Counted from the stretch's first letter, positions 1 to 10,296 are shown. The stretch is 64,000 nt of DNA from Neptuniibacter caesariensis (GCF_000153345.1 NZ_CH724126.1:780493-844492), one strand, 5' to 3'. Made by a program: numbers and translations. Notes: generated from the letters alone by a model not told the origin.

Positions 1-1670
1 TTTAAGACATCGAGCTCAGCAATCGCAGCAGATGAATCCTGAAGAGGAGAAAGCTCTGCAGCGAGGGTTTCCAGAAGTTGTTCATAGAGTGCTTTTTCAC
101 GTGCCAGTGCCCGGCTTTTGGCAGAAAGCGCTTTGTCCTCAAATTCTTTTAGCTCTGGTGTGATGTATCGTTCAGCATTCTTAAGGGTTTGGCGTCGAAT
201 GTATTCCGCGGGTAACTCTGCATTTTGTGCTTTACCAATCTCTATGAAGTAACCGTGAACACGGTTATAGCCTACCTTAAGGGTAGCGATGCCGGTTCTT
301 TCTCTTTCGCGTGTCTCAAGTTCAATAAGATATGCGCCGGCGTTTTCGCTAATACCTCTGAGCTCATCCAGCTCTTCGTCAAACCCTTCGGCGATGACTC
401 CACCATCACGAATGACGACAGGTGGGTTATCAATAATGGCTTTTAATAACAGATCGGATAGTTCAGGGAACTGAGAAATCTGTATTGCCAGTTCTGAGAT
501 AAGCGGAGCATCAGTTGTTTTAAGCTGGCTTTGTAATTCAGGCAGAGAGGCTAGAGCGCTTTTCAAACGCTCAAGATCGCGCGGGCGAGCTGAGCGCAGG
601 GCAATTCGAGCCAGGATACGTTCAATATCACCAATATTTTTTAACGGCTTCTGTATCTCTTCAAACTTGTAGTTGTTTTGCAACCACTGAATTGAAGCTT
701 GTCGGGCTAGAAGTGTAGCTCTGTCCTGAATTGGGCGGTGTAACCAACGGCGTAGTAATCTGCTTCCCATCGGGGTACGGCACTTGTCGATTACTTTAGC
801 CAGGGTGTTATCAAAACCACCTGACAGGTTTTGATCTATTTCAAGGTTCTTGCGTGTGGCTGCGTCAAGCGCGACGCAATCATTGTGCTGCTCGATCTGA
901 ATTCGACGTATATGCGGTAGTGCTGTTCTCTGGGTGTCTTTCGCATACTGAAGTAAGCAGCCGGCAGCGGTGATAGCAACCGGCAGGTGATCACAGCCAA
1001 ATCCACTCAGGTCTTTAACTTTAAATTGCTGGCGTAATAACTCATTTGCTGTGTCAGATTCAAAGTGCCATGGTGCCTGTGGCCTTAATCCTTTACGTTT
1101 CTCTAAAAGAGTAGCCAGAGGCGATTCTTCATTGAATAGCGTTTCGGAGGGGCGTAGTCTTTCCAGTTCGCTGATTAACGTGTCCTGATTATCGACTTGC
1201 ATCAGGCTGAAACGCCCTGAGGCTATATCAACAATAGCAAACCCGTACTCATCGCCAACTTGGTTTAGGGCGACTAGCAGGTTGTCTCTGTTCTCATCGA
1301 GCAAGGCTTCGTCGCTTACCGTTCCAGGGGTAATGATACGTGCGACAGCGCGCTCGACAGGTCCTTTGCTGGTGGCTGGATCTCCGACTTGCTCACAAAT
1401 AACAACCGATTCACCCGCTCTGACAATTTTACCCACATAGCCTTCAGCTGCATGGTAGGGGATGCCAGCCATTGGAATCGGTTCACCGGCAGACTTTCCT
1501 CGAGCGGTCAACGAAATATCTAACAGCTCGGCGGCTTTTTTTGCGTCATCATAAAACAGCTCATAAAAGTCACCCATGCGATAAAAGACAAGTTGATCAG
1601 GGTGTTGGGCCTTGATTCGCAAATACTGCTGCATCATAGGTGTGTGACCAGAGGCGTTTTGTTTTGACAT
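1..1670 (-). CDS. mutS: DNA mismatch repair protein MutS (5' part, cut by left edge)
   Basis: MutS recognises base mismatches and small loops and starts methyl-directed repair with MutL. About 556 N-terminal residues can be read on the minus strand before the window ends. The start ([17 protein letters not shown]) is followed by the mismatch-wedge motif GDFYELF, with Phe35 and Glu37 as the F-x-E pair. The connector and core domains follow, including [11 protein letters not shown] and the clamp segment [12 protein letters not shown]. The C-terminal ATPase domain lies outside the window. The gene is divergent from pncC, with about 100 bp between their starts, as in related genomes. No frameshift is visible. 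Identity is certain; completeness cannot be judged. Confidence 0.96.
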   Translation of the reverse strand, partial: MSKQNASGHTPMMQQYLRIKAQHPDQLVFYRMGDFYELFYDDAKKAAELLDISLTARGKSAGEPIPMAGIPYHAAEGYVGKIVRAGESVVICEQVGDPATSKGPVERAVARIITPGTVSDEALLDENRDNLLVALNQVGDEYGFAIVDIASGRFSLMQVDNQDTLISELERLRPSETLFNEESPLATLLEKRKGLRPQAPWHFESDTANELLRQQFKVKDLSGFGCDHLPVAITAAGCLLQYAKDTQRTALPHIRRIQIEQHNDCVALDAATRKNLEIDQNLSGGFDNTLAKVIDKCRTPMGSRLLRRWLHRPIQDRATLLARQASIQWLQNNYKFEEIQKPLKNIGDIERILARIALRSARPRDLERLKSALASLPELQSQLKTTDAPLISELAIQISQFPELSDLLLKAIIDNPPVVIRDGGVIAEGFDEELDELRGISENAGAYLIELETRERERTGIATLKVGYNRVHGYFIEIGKAQNAELPAEYIRRQTLKNAERYITPELKEFEDKALSAKSRALAREKALYEQLLETLAAELSPLQDSSAAIAELDVL

Positions 1671-1772
1671 AGGTATCAATACTTGAGCTGAAGTTGAATG
1701 AAACTGCTGTATTACAGGGTTGAGATCAGGCATTGTACGGTAAAAATAATGAGTTACATAGCTGAGGTCTGA

Positions 1773-2261
1773 ATGGAAAATACAGGTGTTAATAGCCTTA
1801 CAGAGATTGCAGATCGATTGATTAATAAAAACCACAAAATAGCGACTGCTGAATCTTGTACCGGAGGTTGGATTGCTCAGGAAATCACAGCGTTACCAGG
1901 AAGTTCAGAGTGGTTCGATAGTGGTTTTGTTACATACAGTAACCAGTCTAAAAAGCGTTTGTTAGGTGTGAAGAGTTCAACGCTTGAAGAGCATGGGGCT
2001 GTGTCAGAGCAAACAGTACTGGAGATGGCTGAAGGTGCTCTGAGAAATAGTGATGCAAATTATAGCGTTGTAACAAGTGGGATTGCTGGCCCGGGGGGCG
2101 GCACGTCTGAAAAACCAGTCGGTACTGTGTGGATTGCATGGGCAGGCGAAGAAGTGGGAGCTACAGCGGAAAAAGTTGTATTTAAGGGCGATCGTGAATC
2201 CGTTCGAAAACAAGCGGTTAACTATGCACTTGAAGGAATTTTAAGGAAGTTATTGGCTTGA
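1773..2261 (+). CDS. pncC: Nicotinamide-nucleotide amidase (CinA C-terminal domain family)
   Basis: This 162-residue protein matches the stand-alone CinA C-terminal domain, PncC. It deamidates nicotinamide mononucleotide to nicotinic acid mononucleotide in the pyridine-nucleotide salvage cycle. Family motifs are visible: TAESCTGG near residue 25, SGFVTYSN near 50, [10 protein letters not shown] near 105 and [10 protein letters not shown] near 115. The N-terminal molybdopterin-binding-like half of full CinA is absent, as in the E. coli protein. The ATG follows a GAGGT ribosome site by 4 nt. It lies directly upstream of recA, the usual neighbour, but recA has its own SOS promoter. Confidence 0.93.
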   Translation: MENTGVNSLTEIADRLINKNHKIATAESCTGGWIAQEITALPGSSEWFDSGFVTYSNQSKKRLLGVKSSTLEEHGAVSEQTVLEMAEGALRNSDANYSVVTSGIAGPGGGTSEKPVGTVWIAWAGEEVGATAEKVVFKGDRESVRKQAVNYALEGILRKLLA

Positions 2262-2264
2262 GGG

Positions 2265-2311
2265 TTGCAATCGGGAAAACTTATGAAATAATACTGTCCA
2301 TACATACAGTA
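2265..2311 (+). promoter_or_regulatory. recA promoter with LexA (SOS) box
   Basis: A perfect CTGT-N8-ACAG palindrome lies at 2294-2309, inside a 20-bp TACTGT...ACAGTA symmetry at 2292-2311. This is the gammaproteobacterial LexA operator. A plausible promoter overlaps it: TTGCAA at 2265-2270, a 16-nt spacer and AATAAT at 2287-2292. LexA binding would cover the -10 region. The box is about 43 bp upstream of the recA start. The LexA site is seen directly; the promoter elements are inferred. Confidence 0.9.
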
Positions 2312-2352
2312 TTTTTTCCAGTGCAACTTAATTAAATGGTACAGGGTTGAAG

Positions 2353-3393
2353 ATGGACGCGAATCGTAAAAAAGCACTTGATGCGGCGTTGAGTCAGATT
2401 GAACGTCAGTTTGGTAAAGGCGCAGTCATGCGTATGGGTGATCAGCCACGTGAAGCGATTCCATCAGTTTCCACGGGTTCTCTTGGGCTGGATATTGCTC
2501 TGGGTATAGGTGGTCTTCCCTATGGTCGTATCGTTGAGATCTATGGGCCTGAATCTTCTGGTAAAACCACGCTGACCCTTCAGGTTGTTGCTGAAGCCCA
2601 GAAACAGGGTAAGACATGTGCCTTTGTTGATGCGGAGCATGCTCTAGATCCGATTTATGCTGAAAAGCTTGGCGTTGATGTGGATAGCTTGCTGGTATCA
2701 CAGCCTGATACGGGTGAGCAGGCGCTAGAAATTACCGATATGCTGGTTCGTTCCAATGCTGTTGATGTGATCATTGTTGACTCGGTAGCAGCGCTAACGC
2801 CAAAAGCTGAGATTGAAGGCGATATGGGTGATTCACACGTAGGTCTCCAGGCTCGTTTGATGTCTCAGGCGCTACGTAAGTTAACCGGTAATGTTAAAAG
2901 CTCTAACTGTTTGCTTGTCTTTATCAACCAGATTCGTATGAAAATCGGGGTTATGTTTGGCAACCCTGAAACAACAACGGGTGGTAATGCACTGAAATTC
3001 TACTCTTCTGTTCGTCTGGATATTCGCCGTACGGGTGCAATCAAACAAGGCGATGAAGTGGTTGGTAACGAGACGCGAGTAAAGGTTGTTAAGAATAAGG
3101 TGTCACCGCCATTCAGGCAGGCTGAGTTCCAGATCATGTATGGTCAGGGTATCTATCACATGGGCGAAGTGATCGACCTGGGTGTTAAAGAAGGACTTGT
3201 GGATAAGTCAGGTGCTTGGTACGCCTATAATGGCGATAAGATTGGTCAGGGTAAGGCCAATGCCTCTAAATTCCTGGAAGAGAACCCGCAGATCGCTAAC
3301 GAGATAGAAACGGAACTACGCAGTCGTTTGCTATCTAACCCACTGGATAAGCCTGCTGAAGAAGATGAGTCAGAAAACCTGGATCTGATCTAA
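2353..3393 (+). CDS. recA: Recombinase RecA
   Basis: RecA forms filaments on single-stranded DNA, drives homologous pairing and strand exchange, and stimulates LexA self-cleavage in the SOS response. The 346-residue product has the Walker A motif GPESSGKT near residue 67, the Walker B strand [12 protein letters not shown] near 140 and the DNA-binding loop region [11 protein letters not shown] near 164. The acidic C-terminal tail ends [11 protein letters not shown], as expected. I place the start at ATG 2353 (MDANRKK), with AGGG at 2343-2346 as ribosome site. An in-frame TTG two codons upstream is less likely. A hairpin terminator separates it from recX. Confidence 0.98.
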   Translation: MDANRKKALDAALSQIERQFGKGAVMRMGDQPREAIPSVSTGSLGLDIALGIGGLPYGRIVEIYGPESSGKTTLTLQVVAEAQKQGKTCAFVDAEHALDPIYAEKLGVDVDSLLVSQPDTGEQALEITDMLVRSNAVDVIIVDSVAALTPKAEIEGDMGDSHVGLQARLMSQALRKLTGNVKSSNCLLVFINQIRMKIGVMFGNPETTTGGNALKFYSSVRLDIRRTGAIKQGDEVVGNETRVKVVKNKVSPPFRQAEFQIMYGQGIYHMGEVIDLGVKEGLVDKSGAWYAYNGDKIGQGKANASKFLEENPQIANEIETELRSRLLSNPLDKPAEEDESENLDLI

Positions 3394-3413
3394 TAGCTAG
3401 GTTTTAAGACAAG

Positions 3414-3444
3414 AGCCTTCGATAGAGATATCGAAGGCTTTTTT
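3414..3444 (+). terminator. Intrinsic terminator between recA and recX
   Basis: An 11-bp perfect stem, AGCCTTCGATA at 3414-3424 with TATCGAAGGCT at 3429-3439, closes a GAGA loop and is followed by a short T run. It should end most recA transcripts. Read-through would supply recX at a lower level, which is the known arrangement in E. coli. Confidence 0.88.
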
Positions 3445-3471
3445 GTATCTGGAGAATATTGAGACGAGCTT

Positions 3472-3942
3472 ATGAAAGAACAGGAAGTCACTGAAAAAGA
3501 TCTGCTGCATAAAGCAATCGACCTGTTGTCCCGTCGTGAGTATGCACAAGCAGAGCTGGAAACCAAGCTAAAGAGAATTGGTTCGGAGGAACAGGTGGAA
3601 TCTGTCCTACAGCGACTGCAAGAAGACGGCTATCAGTCGGATCTGCGGTTTGTGGAAAGCTTTATTCGAATGCGGGTAGGCCAGGGGCATGGCTTAATCA
3701 GAATCAGGTTTGATCTATCGAAAAAGGGAATCGAGGGTGATCTCCTTAGAGAAGTGCTCGATGAACTCGAGGTTGATTGGTATGAACAAGCACGCGAGTT
3801 GTATCAACGGAAATATTCCAAGCCGCTGGATAAGCAAGACTATAAGGAAAAGTCTAAGCGGATGCGTTACATGGCTCAGCGTGGGTATTCCATGGATGAG
3901 ATTAAGTATGCGATAGATCACCCTGAGGGCGAGTTAGGCTAG
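3472..3942 (+). CDS. recX: Regulatory protein RecX
   Basis: RecX caps RecA filaments and limits RecA activity. The 156-residue basic helical protein has the typical family features: an N-terminal LLSRREYAQAELETKL segment, GYQSDLRFVESFIRMRVGQG in the middle and a C-terminal helical repeat ending in RGYSMDEIKYAI. Position directly downstream of recA supports the call. It has no clear promoter of its own, so expression probably depends on read-through past the recA terminator. The length is normal. Confidence 0.93.
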   Translation: MKEQEVTEKDLLHKAIDLLSRREYAQAELETKLKRIGSEEQVESVLQRLQEDGYQSDLRFVESFIRMRVGQGHGLIRIRFDLSKKGIEGDLLREVLDELEVDWYEQARELYQRKYSKPLDKQDYKEKSKRMRYMAQRGYSMDEIKYAIDHPEGELG

Positions 3943-3986
3943 AAATCTTAAGAATCTGCAGTGAAAAAACGCTTATTTGTCATGTT

Positions 3987-4027
3987 GTTCAAAAATATTC
4001 GAACAATTTTCGAACACGATATATAAT
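3987..4027 (+). promoter_or_regulatory. Putative alaS promoter with repeated TTCGAACA
   Basis: A consensus TATAAT lies at 4022-4027. Just upstream are two copies of TTCGAACA, at 3998-4005 and 4009-4016, exactly 11 bp apart. A further GTTC at 3987-3990 makes an inverted pair with GAAC at 4001-4004. The weak -35 match within the repeats suggests an activator or repressor site, but no known regulator is recognised. The promoter is 95 bp upstream of alaS. Confidence 0.5.
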
Positions 4028-4121
4028 GTTGCGCCCAATTTTGCGGTGATTTTATATGGCAGATCGGTGTTGAGGCCGGTTTGCTGTTTTACCAGAATGG
4101 ATACGCATACGGTTCATATCA

Positions 4122-6686
4122 ATGAAATACATGACAAGTGCTGAGATTCGCCAGGCTTTTTTAGAGTTTTTTAAACAGCAGGGCCACGAAATAGTAGCGA
4201 GTAGCTCGCTGATTCCTGCCAATGACCCAACGCTGATGTTTACCAACGCGGGTATGGTGCAATTCAAGGATGTTTTCCTTGGAACGGATAAGCGTAACTA
4301 CACTCGAGCCACAAGCTCTCAGCGTTGTGTACGTGCCGGTGGTAAGCACAATGACCTTGAGAATGTAGGTTATACAGCACGTCACCACACATTTTTTGAG
4401 ATGCTGGGTAACTTCAGTTTTGGTGATTACTTTAAGCAGGATGCAATTAATTTTGCCTGGACATTCCTGACAGAAACTCTGGGGCTGCCTAAAGAGCGTC
4501 TTTGGGTGACAGTACACCATTCTGATGATGAAGCAGAACGTATCTGGAAAGAAGAAATTGGTGTGGATCCAGAGCGTTTCTCTAAGCTGGACGAAGATAA
4601 TTTCTGGTCAATGGGTGATACGGGGCCTTGTGGTCCTTGTACTGAGATCTTCTTTGACCATGGTGCTGATGTATGGGGCGGACCTCCAGGAAGCCCTGAA
4701 GAAGATGGCGATCGTTATATCGAGATCTGGAACGTTGTATTCATGCAGTACAACCGTAGCGCCGATGGCGAAATGACACCGCTACCTAAGCCTTCCGTTG
4801 ATACCGGCATGGGCTTGGAACGTATAGCTGCAGTTATGCAGAATGTACATTCTAATTATGAAATTGATATGTTCCAGAATCTGTTGAAAGCTACTGCTGC
4901 TGCGGTAGGTACGACAGATATGGATAACAAATCTCTCCGTGTAATTGCCGACCATATTCGTTCATGTTCATTCCTTATTGTTGACGGTGTTTTGCCTTCT
5001 AATGAAGGTGCTGGCTATGTATTGCGTCGTATTATTCGTCGTGCTGTTCGACACGGAAATAAATTGGGTGCGAAGGGGCCTTTCTTTAATCAGTTAGTCG
5101 AAGCGTTAGTTAAAGAGATGGGTGAAGCCTATCCGGAACTGGCTGAGAAACAGTCACAGGTTGAGCGTGTTCTTCTGAAAGAGGAAGAACAGTTCGCTAA
5201 AACTCTGGACCATGGTATGCGTCTGCTGCACGAAGCAATCGAAGGCTTAGATGGCACGGTTATCCCAGGTGAGACAGTTTTCAAACTCTACGACACCTAT
5301 GGCTTCCCTCATGATCTGACTGCTGATGTTGCCCGTGAGCACGAGCTGACGATCGATGAAGAAGGTTTTGAGCGTGAGATGGAAGCGCAGCGTGAGCGCG
5401 CGCGTGCGGCTGGAAAATTTAGCGTCGACTATAACGATGCAATCAAGCTTGAAGGTGAAACCAGCTTTACCGGTTACGAGTTATTGGAAAGTGATGCTTC
5501 CACTGTCGTGGCGCTTTTCAAAGAGGGTGAGGCCGTAGACACGCTACAGACAGGTGAAACAGGTCTGGTCGTACTAGATGAAACACCTTTCTACGCAGAA
5601 TCTGGTGGTCAGGTTGGTGATACTGGTGCATTAAATGCCTCAGCTTCCGTATTTGCAGTCACTAACTGTACTAAGGAAGGCAAAAACAACCTGCATCACG
5701 GTAGCGTGGAGCAAGGAAGTTTGAGTGTTGGCGATAAGGTTGCACCTCAAGTTGATGCTGTTCGGCGTAAAGCGATTGCTCTGAACCACTCAGCTACCCA
5801 TCTGTTGCATGAGGCGTTGCGTGTAGTACTAGGTGAGCATGTTCAGCAGAAAGGCTCTCTAAATGACGATCAGCGTTTACGTTTTGACTTCTCTCACTTT
5901 GAAGCAGTTACTCCAGAGCAGATTGCAGAAGTTGAAGCATTGGTTAATCAGCAGATTCGTGATAACAGTGAAGTGGTTACTGAAATCATGGAGATCGAAG
6001 CGGCTAAAGCCAAAGGAGCAGCAGCCCTGTTCGGTGAAAAGTACGATGACGTTGTTCGTGTGCTGACAATGGGTGGTGATTTCTCGGTTGAGCTTTGTGG
6101 TGGTACCCATGCCAAGCGCACGGGTGATATCGGTCTTCTGAAAATCACATCGGAAGGTGGTGTAGCTGCAGGCATTCGTCGTGTTGAGGCTGTTACAGGT
6201 GCTGTAGCACTGGATTACTTTGCCGATCAGAAAGGTCAGTTTGAAGCGAAACTGCAAGAGCAGCAGGCTAAGACTCGCCAGCTAGAGAAAGAACTTGAGC
6301 AGATGAAGGCTAAGCTGGCTGCTGCAAAAGGTGCAGACCTGGTTAGTAATGCTGTGGATGTGAAGGGTGTTAAAGTTCTGGCAGCTAAACTAGAAGGCGT
6401 AGAACCAAAAGCCCTTCGTGACACAATCGATCAGTTAAAGAATAAGCTGGGCTCAGGTGTCGTTGTTTTGGCAACAGAGTCGGATGGAAAGATCGCTTTA
6501 GCTGCGGGTGTGACTAAAGAGCTGACCAGCAAAGTACGTGCAGGTGACCTGATTAAAGAGCTTACCGCTAAGCTAGGTGGTAAGGGCGGTGGTCGTCCTG
6601 ACTTTGCACAAGGTGGCGGCACCGATCTTCAGGCCCTTGAGGGTGCGCTGGATTCGGTTGCTGGCCTGGTTGAAGCAGCAGTTTAA
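4122..6686 (+). CDS. alaS: Alanine--tRNA ligase
   Basis: This class II synthetase charges tRNA-Ala and edits mischarged Ser/Gly in a separate domain. The 854-residue protein is full length for the family. Visible motifs: the aminoacylation start [26 protein letters not shown] (motif 1/2 region), [12 protein letters not shown], the editing-domain zinc motifs HSATHLLH and [13 protein letters not shown], and the C-terminal [13 protein letters not shown] 4122 gives [10 protein letters not shown], but the second ATG at 4131 is also possible. Neither has a strong ribosome site. lysC follows 18 nt downstream, probably in the same transcript. Confidence 0.97.
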   Translation: MKYMTSAEIRQAFLEFFKQQGHEIVASSSLIPANDPTLMFTNAGMVQFKDVFLGTDKRNYTRATSSQRCVRAGGKHNDLENVGYTARHHTFFEMLGNFSFGDYFKQDAINFAWTFLTETLGLPKERLWVTVHHSDDEAERIWKEEIGVDPERFSKLDEDNFWSMGDTGPCGPCTEIFFDHGADVWGGPPGSPEEDGDRYIEIWNVVFMQYNRSADGEMTPLPKPSVDTGMGLERIAAVMQNVHSNYEIDMFQNLLKATAAAVGTTDMDNKSLRVIADHIRSCSFLIVDGVLPSNEGAGYVLRRIIRRAVRHGNKLGAKGPFFNQLVEALVKEMGEAYPELAEKQSQVERVLLKEEEQFAKTLDHGMRLLHEAIEGLDGTVIPGETVFKLYDTYGFPHDLTADVAREHELTIDEEGFEREMEAQRERARAAGKFSVDYNDAIKLEGETSFTGYELLESDASTVVALFKEGEAVDTLQTGETGLVVLDETPFYAESGGQVGDTGALNASASVFAVTNCTKEGKNNLHHGSVEQGSLSVGDKVAPQVDAVRRKAIALNHSATHLLHEALRVVLGEHVQQKGSLNDDQRLRFDFSHFEAVTPEQIAEVEALVNQQIRDNSEVVTEIMEIEAAKAKGAAALFGEKYDDVVRVLTMGGDFSVELCGGTHAKRTGDIGLLKITSEGGVAAGIRRVEAVTGAVALDYFADQKGQFEAKLQEQQAKTRQLEKELEQMKAKLAAAKGADLVSNAVDVKGVKVLAAKLEGVEPKALRDTIDQLKNKLGSGVVVLATESDGKIALAAGVTKELTSKVRAGDLIKELTAKLGGKGGGRPDFAQGGGTDLQALEGALDSVAGLVEAAV

Positions 6687-6704
6687 TTCCGACTAGGAAA
6701 CAAA

Positions 6705-7940
6705 ATGGCACTTTATGTTCAGAAGTACGGTGGTACTTCAGTTGGAACGGTTGATCGTATAGAAGCGGTTGCTGATAAAGTAGCCGGCTTTAAGGCGGAA
6801 GGTCATGACATCGTTGTTGTTGTTTCAGCAATGAGTGGTGAAACAAACCGTCTGATTGGCCTGGCCAAAGATATCCAGAGCGCACCTAATCCTCGGGAGA
6901 TGGATGTGCTTGTTTCTACTGGGGAACAAGTGACTATTGCCCTGCTTTCGATGGCGTTAGATAAGCGTGGCATATCGGCACGTTCTTATACTGGGAGTCA
7001 GGTTAAGATCCTTACGGATACAGCGCATATGAAAGCGCGAATTCAGGATATTGAAGTCAGTTCAATGCAGTCGGATCTTGAGGCAGGTCGCGTTGTTGTT
7101 GTAGCTGGATTTCAGGGCGTTGATGATCAGGGGAACATTACTACGCTTGGTCGTGGTGGCTCCGATACGACAGGGGTGGCATTAGCTGCGGCCCTTAAAG
7201 CCGATGAATGCCAGATCTATACCGACGTTGATGGCGTATATACAACTGATCCTCGGGTCGTTGAAGGGGCGCAGAGATTAGAGCAGATTACTTTCGAAGA
7301 AATGCTCGAAATGGCAAGCCTTGGCTCTAAAGTATTACAGATCCGTGCGGTTGAATTTGCCGGTAAATATAAAGTGCCGCTGAGGGTTCTATCCAGTTTT
7401 GAGGATGGACCAGGCACGTTGATCACCACAGAGGATGATTCGACAATGGAGAAACCAGTAATCTCAGGTATAGCGTTTAACCGAGATGAAGCGAAATTGA
7501 CCGTGGTTGGTGTTCCTGATGTTCCTGGAGTCGCTTCCAGAATTTTGGGGTCGATTAGCCGCGAGAACATCGAAGTCGATGTGATCGTCCAGAATGTTGC
7601 AGCAGACAACACGACCGACTTTACCTTTACCGTACATCGTAACGATTATGATGCAGCTGAGAAGGTGTTGCAGAAGGTTGCTGAAGAGCTGGGTGCTCGC
7701 GAGGTAGCTGGCGATAACAAGATTGCTAAAGTGTCTATTGTTGGTGTGGGCATGCGTTCCCATGCGGGTGTGGCGAGTAAAATGTTTGATGCGCTTGCTG
7801 CAGAAAATATTAATATCCAGATGATCTCGACCTCAGAAATTAAGGTTTCTGTCGTAATTGCTGAGAAATATCTGGAACTTGCTGTTCGTGCGTTGCACTC
7901 CGCATTTGAGCTGGATGCAGACGATACTGTCAGTGAATAA
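6705..7940 (+). CDS. lysC: Aspartate kinase
   Basis: Aspartokinase phosphorylates aspartate at the entry to lysine, threonine and methionine synthesis. At 411 residues it has the monofunctional length. The kinase domain begins with KYGGTSVG and carries [27 protein letters not shown] and [13 protein letters not shown]. Two C-terminal ACT domains (about residues 265-335 and 345-405) should bind feedback inhibitors. AGGAAA precedes the ATG. The position between alaS and csrA is the Pseudomonas arrangement and is absent in E. coli. Confidence 0.96.
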   Translation: MALYVQKYGGTSVGTVDRIEAVADKVAGFKAEGHDIVVVVSAMSGETNRLIGLAKDIQSAPNPREMDVLVSTGEQVTIALLSMALDKRGISARSYTGSQVKILTDTAHMKARIQDIEVSSMQSDLEAGRVVVVAGFQGVDDQGNITTLGRGGSDTTGVALAAALKADECQIYTDVDGVYTTDPRVVEGAQRLEQITFEEMLEMASLGSKVLQIRAVEFAGKYKVPLRVLSSFEDGPGTLITTEDDSTMEKPVISGIAFNRDEAKLTVVGVPDVPGVASRILGSISRENIEVDVIVQNVAADNTTDFTFTVHRNDYDAAEKVLQKVAEELGAREVAGDNKIAKVSIVGVGMRSHAGVASKMFDALAAENINIQMISTSEIKVSVVIAEKYLELAVRALHSAFELDADDTVSE

Positions 7941-8067
7941 TCGAACTATTTTTTAAAAGCTGGTCTATAGTAAAGACAGCTGTTGTTAGAGGCAGCGTTC
8001 TGGCAGGGATTTGGATGAATGCCAGTATGTAGATCCCGGATCTGTTCCGGGCTTGCCTAGGAAGTAC

Positions 8068-8074
8068 AAAGGAG
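8068..8074 (+). promoter_or_regulatory. Ribosome-binding site fixing the csrA start
   Basis: AAAGGAG lies 8 nt before ATG 8083. It decides against the longer in-frame start at 8011, which has no comparable site and would add 24 non-conserved residues. The GGA core is also a possible CsrA self-binding site; that is inference. Confidence 0.7.
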
Positions 8075-8082
8075 ATCCTACA

Positions 8083-8271
8083 ATGTTAATTCTTACTCGC
8101 CGGGTTGGTGAAACTCTGATGGTTGGTGACGAAGTTACTGTCACTGTATTAGGTGTAAAAGGTAATCAGGTACGTATTGGTGTGAATGCACCTAAAGATG
8201 TATCTGTCCATCGTGAAGAGATTTACCAGCGCATCCAACGCGAAAAAGCGGAAGAAGGAAATAAGGAATAA
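8083..8271 (+). CDS. csrA: Carbon storage regulator CsrA/RsmA
   Basis: CsrA is a homodimeric RNA-binding protein that blocks or stabilises mRNAs at GGA motifs and controls carbon flow, motility and biofilm formation. The 62-residue product has the whole family signature: [18 protein letters not shown] at the N terminus and [19 protein letters not shown] in the middle, including the RNA-contacting RVGE and VHREEI segments. The ribosome site at 8068 sets the start. Upstream lysC/alaS and downstream tRNA-Ser match the conserved order in other gammaproteobacteria. Confidence 0.97.
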   Translation: MLILTRRVGETLMVGDEVTVTVLGVKGNQVRIGVNAPKDVSVHREEIYQRIQREKAEEGNKE

Positions 8272-8311
8272 TTTTTTTCAAAACTACCTTTCCTTTTTAA
8301 AATCAGTTCTG

Positions 8312-8317
8312 TATAGT
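8312..8317 (+). promoter_or_regulatory. Probable -10 box of the tRNA operon
   Basis: TATAGT at 8312-8317 lies 15 nt before the tRNA-Ser 5' end and is followed by a GC-rich discriminator (ACGCGC), typical of stringently controlled stable-RNA promoters. The -35 region is poor (TTTCCT-like). It probably drives tRNA-Ser and the three tRNA-Arg genes together. Confidence 0.55.
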
Positions 8318-8331
8318 ACGCGCTCGTTGTT

Positions 8332-8421
8332 GGTGAGCTGGCCGAGTGGCTGAAGGCGCGCCCCTGCTAAGGGCGTATAGGTTTACCCCTATCGAGGGTT
8401 CGAATCCCTCGCTCACCGCCA
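8332..8421 (+). tRNA. tRNA-Ser(GCU)
   Basis: A 90-nt class II tRNA. The acceptor GGTGAGC pairs with GCTCACC and CCA is encoded. The anticodon stem CGCCC/GGGCG encloses loop CTGCTAA with anticodon GCT at 8366-8368. A long variable arm (TAGGTTTACCCCTA) and the T-arm GGTTCGAATCC are present. It corresponds to E. coli serV beside csrA. Confidence 0.97.
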
Positions 8422-8430
8422 TTTTGATGT

Positions 8431-8507
8431 GCGCCCGTAGCTCAGCTGGATAGAGTACCTGGCTACGAACCAGGCGGTCAGAGGTTCGAATCCTCTCGGG
8501 CGCGCCA
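8431..8507 (+). tRNA. tRNA-Arg(ACG), copy 1
   Basis: A 77-nt cloverleaf with acceptor GCGCCCG/CGGGCGC, anticodon loop CTACGAA (ACG, read as ICG after deamination), GGTTCGAATCC T-arm and encoded CCA. It reads CGU/CGC/CGA arginine codons. This is the first of three identical tandem copies. Confidence 0.97.
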
Positions 8508-8532
8508 CTCAAACAACGGTTTTTTTTGGAAT

Positions 8533-8609
8533 GCGCCCGTAGCTCAGCTGGATAGAGTACCTGGCTACGAACCAGGCGGTCAGAGGTTCGAATCCTCTCG
8601 GGCGCGCCA
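8533..8609 (+). tRNA. tRNA-Arg(ACG), copy 2
   Basis: Identical in sequence to the copy at 8431-8507, separated from it by a 25-nt unrelated spacer. All cloverleaf arms and the CCA end are intact. Confidence 0.97.
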
Positions 8610-8633
8610 CTTCCAAAGAAAAATATCAGATAT

Positions 8634-8710
8634 GCGCCCGTAGCTCAGCTGGATAGAGTACCTGGCTACGAACCAGGCGGTCAGAGGTTCGAATCCTCTC
8701 GGGCGCGCCA
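8634..8710 (+). tRNA. tRNA-Arg(ACG), copy 3
   Basis: Third identical copy, 24 nt after copy 2. E. coli has the equivalent argVYZQ array at this locus. Identity across copies suggests gene conversion or recent duplication. Confidence 0.97.
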
Positions 8711-8780
8711 TCTGCTCTGTATCAGAATGCTTCCTCGCTTTATAATAAACCCAAATTCTTTTCCGTTTGAGCGCTAGACT

Positions 8781-10244
8781 ATGAAGTTCTCCATCCGTCT
8801 GTTTCCCGAAATTACTATCAAAAGTCGTCCTGTTCGCAAACGCCTGATTCAGCGCCTGCAAAGTAATTTGCAAAATATGCTTCGTCGTATCGATGAAGGT
8901 ATTAAGGTAAAAGGGCAGTGGGATAAGCTTGATGTCGAGTATGCGGGCAGTGCCGAGAATGTTACTGAGCAGGTTGTTGACCTGCTTTCTCGGACCCCGG
9001 GTATCCATAGTTTTATCGAAGTGACTGAATACCCTTTGGGTGATTTTCATGACATTTATGAAAAGGCTTTCGCTATCTATGCTGAGCAGTTAAAGGGCAA
9101 AACTTTTAAGGTGCGGGTTAAGCGTTCAGGTAAGCACGACTTTAAATCTATCGAAGTAGAGCGATATGTTGGTGGCGGTCTGAATCAGAATGCAGATACG
9201 GCCGGTGTGAATGTGCATAAACCTGATGTATATGTTGATTTGGAAATTCGTAACGAAAGTTTGTATGTCGTTACCAATATCTACAAAGGCTTAGGTGGTT
9301 TCCCGTTAGGTACCCAGGAAGCGACTCTGTCCCTTATCTCGGGCGGATTTGATTCTATCGTTGCAAGCTATATGTCAATGCGACGTGGCTGCAAAACCCA
9401 TTTCCTGTTCTTTAATCTGGGTGGTCATGCTCATGAGATTGGTGTGAAACAAGTAGCGCTCTATCTGTGGCAGAAGTATGGCTCATCCGCACGTGTGAAA
9501 TTTATCACGATCCCTTTTGATGAAGTGGTGGGTGAGATTTTGCAGTCTGTGCACCATTCGCACATGGGTGTGGTGCTTAAGCGTATGATGATGCGTGCCG
9601 GAGAGAAAGTGTCAGACCGCATGGGGATAGATGCACTGGTGACCGGTGAGAGCATTGCGCAGGTATCTAGCCAGACTTTGCCAAATCTGGCGATTATCGA
9701 TGCTGCAACTGAGAAGTTGGTTGTGCGTCCGCTGGTGACCATGGATAAACAGGATATTATTGATATCACGCGAGAAATCGGCGCATATGACTTTGCTAAG
9801 AATATGCCCGAATACTGTGGTGTGATCTCCGATCGTCCGACGACCAGCGCGAAAAAAGACCGTGTTGAAGAGGAGGAGTCAGACTTTGACTTTGATGTTC
9901 TCGAGCGCGCTCTTGAGCGCCGTCAGGTGATCAGTATTGATGAAATTGAAGAAGATGTAAATATCCACGCAGAAGTGGAAGCGCTAACCAAAGTTGATGA
10001 AAATCAGGTGGTTGTGGATATCAGGGCGCCTCATGAGCAGGAGAAGAAGCCTTTGAATATCCCTGGTTGCGAGATTCAGCTAATTCCGTTCTTTGCTTTA
10101 GGCTCCAAGGTAGATGAATTTTCTGAAGAGAAAGAGTATCTGCTTTATTGTGAGAAGGGTGTGATGAGTCAGATGCATGCCCATCAACTGCAGGAGCGCG
10201 GCTTTACAAACGTTAAAGTATATCGCCCTGGAAGTGCTAACTAA
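8781..10244 (+). CDS. thiI: tRNA 4-thiouridine sulfurtransferase ThiI with rhodanese domain
   Basis: ThiI adenylates U8 of tRNA and transfers sulfur to make 4-thiouridine, and supplies sulfur for the thiazole of thiamine. The 487-residue protein has an N-terminal ferredoxin-like/THUMP region (about 1-165), the PP-loop SGGFDS at 187-192, and a C-terminal rhodanese domain. The active Cys457 lies in LLYCEKGVMSQ, equivalent to E. coli Cys456. A second conserved cysteine is in MPEYCGVISDRP. The start fits the conserved MKFSIRLFPEITIKS. It stands alone after the tRNA array. Confidence 0.96.
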   Translation: MKFSIRLFPEITIKSRPVRKRLIQRLQSNLQNMLRRIDEGIKVKGQWDKLDVEYAGSAENVTEQVVDLLSRTPGIHSFIEVTEYPLGDFHDIYEKAFAIYAEQLKGKTFKVRVKRSGKHDFKSIEVERYVGGGLNQNADTAGVNVHKPDVYVDLEIRNESLYVVTNIYKGLGGFPLGTQEATLSLISGGFDSIVASYMSMRRGCKTHFLFFNLGGHAHEIGVKQVALYLWQKYGSSARVKFITIPFDEVVGEILQSVHHSHMGVVLKRMMMRAGEKVSDRMGIDALVTGESIAQVSSQTLPNLAIIDAATEKLVVRPLVTMDKQDIIDITREIGAYDFAKNMPEYCGVISDRPTTSAKKDRVEEEESDFDFDVLERALERRQVISIDEIEEDVNIHAEVEALTKVDENQVVVDIRAPHEQEKKPLNIPGCEIQLIPFFALGSKVDEFSEEKEYLLYCEKGVMSQMHAHQLQERGFTNVKVYRPGSAN

Positions 10245-10262
10245 TACTCCTTTATATGACTG

Positions 10263-10296
10263 ATGGATCAAAGGTTGTAAGCAATTTTTGATCCAT
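10263..10296. repeat. Inverted repeat downstream of thiI
   Basis: ATGGATCAAA (10263-10272) and TTTGATCCAT (10287-10296) form a perfect 10-bp stem with a 14-nt loop. There is no T run after it, so it is not a canonical terminator. It may still end thiI transcription or protect the RNA 3' end. Confidence 0.55.

Noticed and set aside
225-446. Plus-strand frames inside the mutS region
   Set aside because: The minus strand encodes conserved MutS through this whole stretch; the plus frames have no conserved content.
8303-9050. Minus-strand open frames with EGFEPS- and RPRGFEPL-like peptides
   Set aside because: They are translations of the tRNA genes on the opposite strand, a known annotation artefact; the tRNAs explain the sequence fully.
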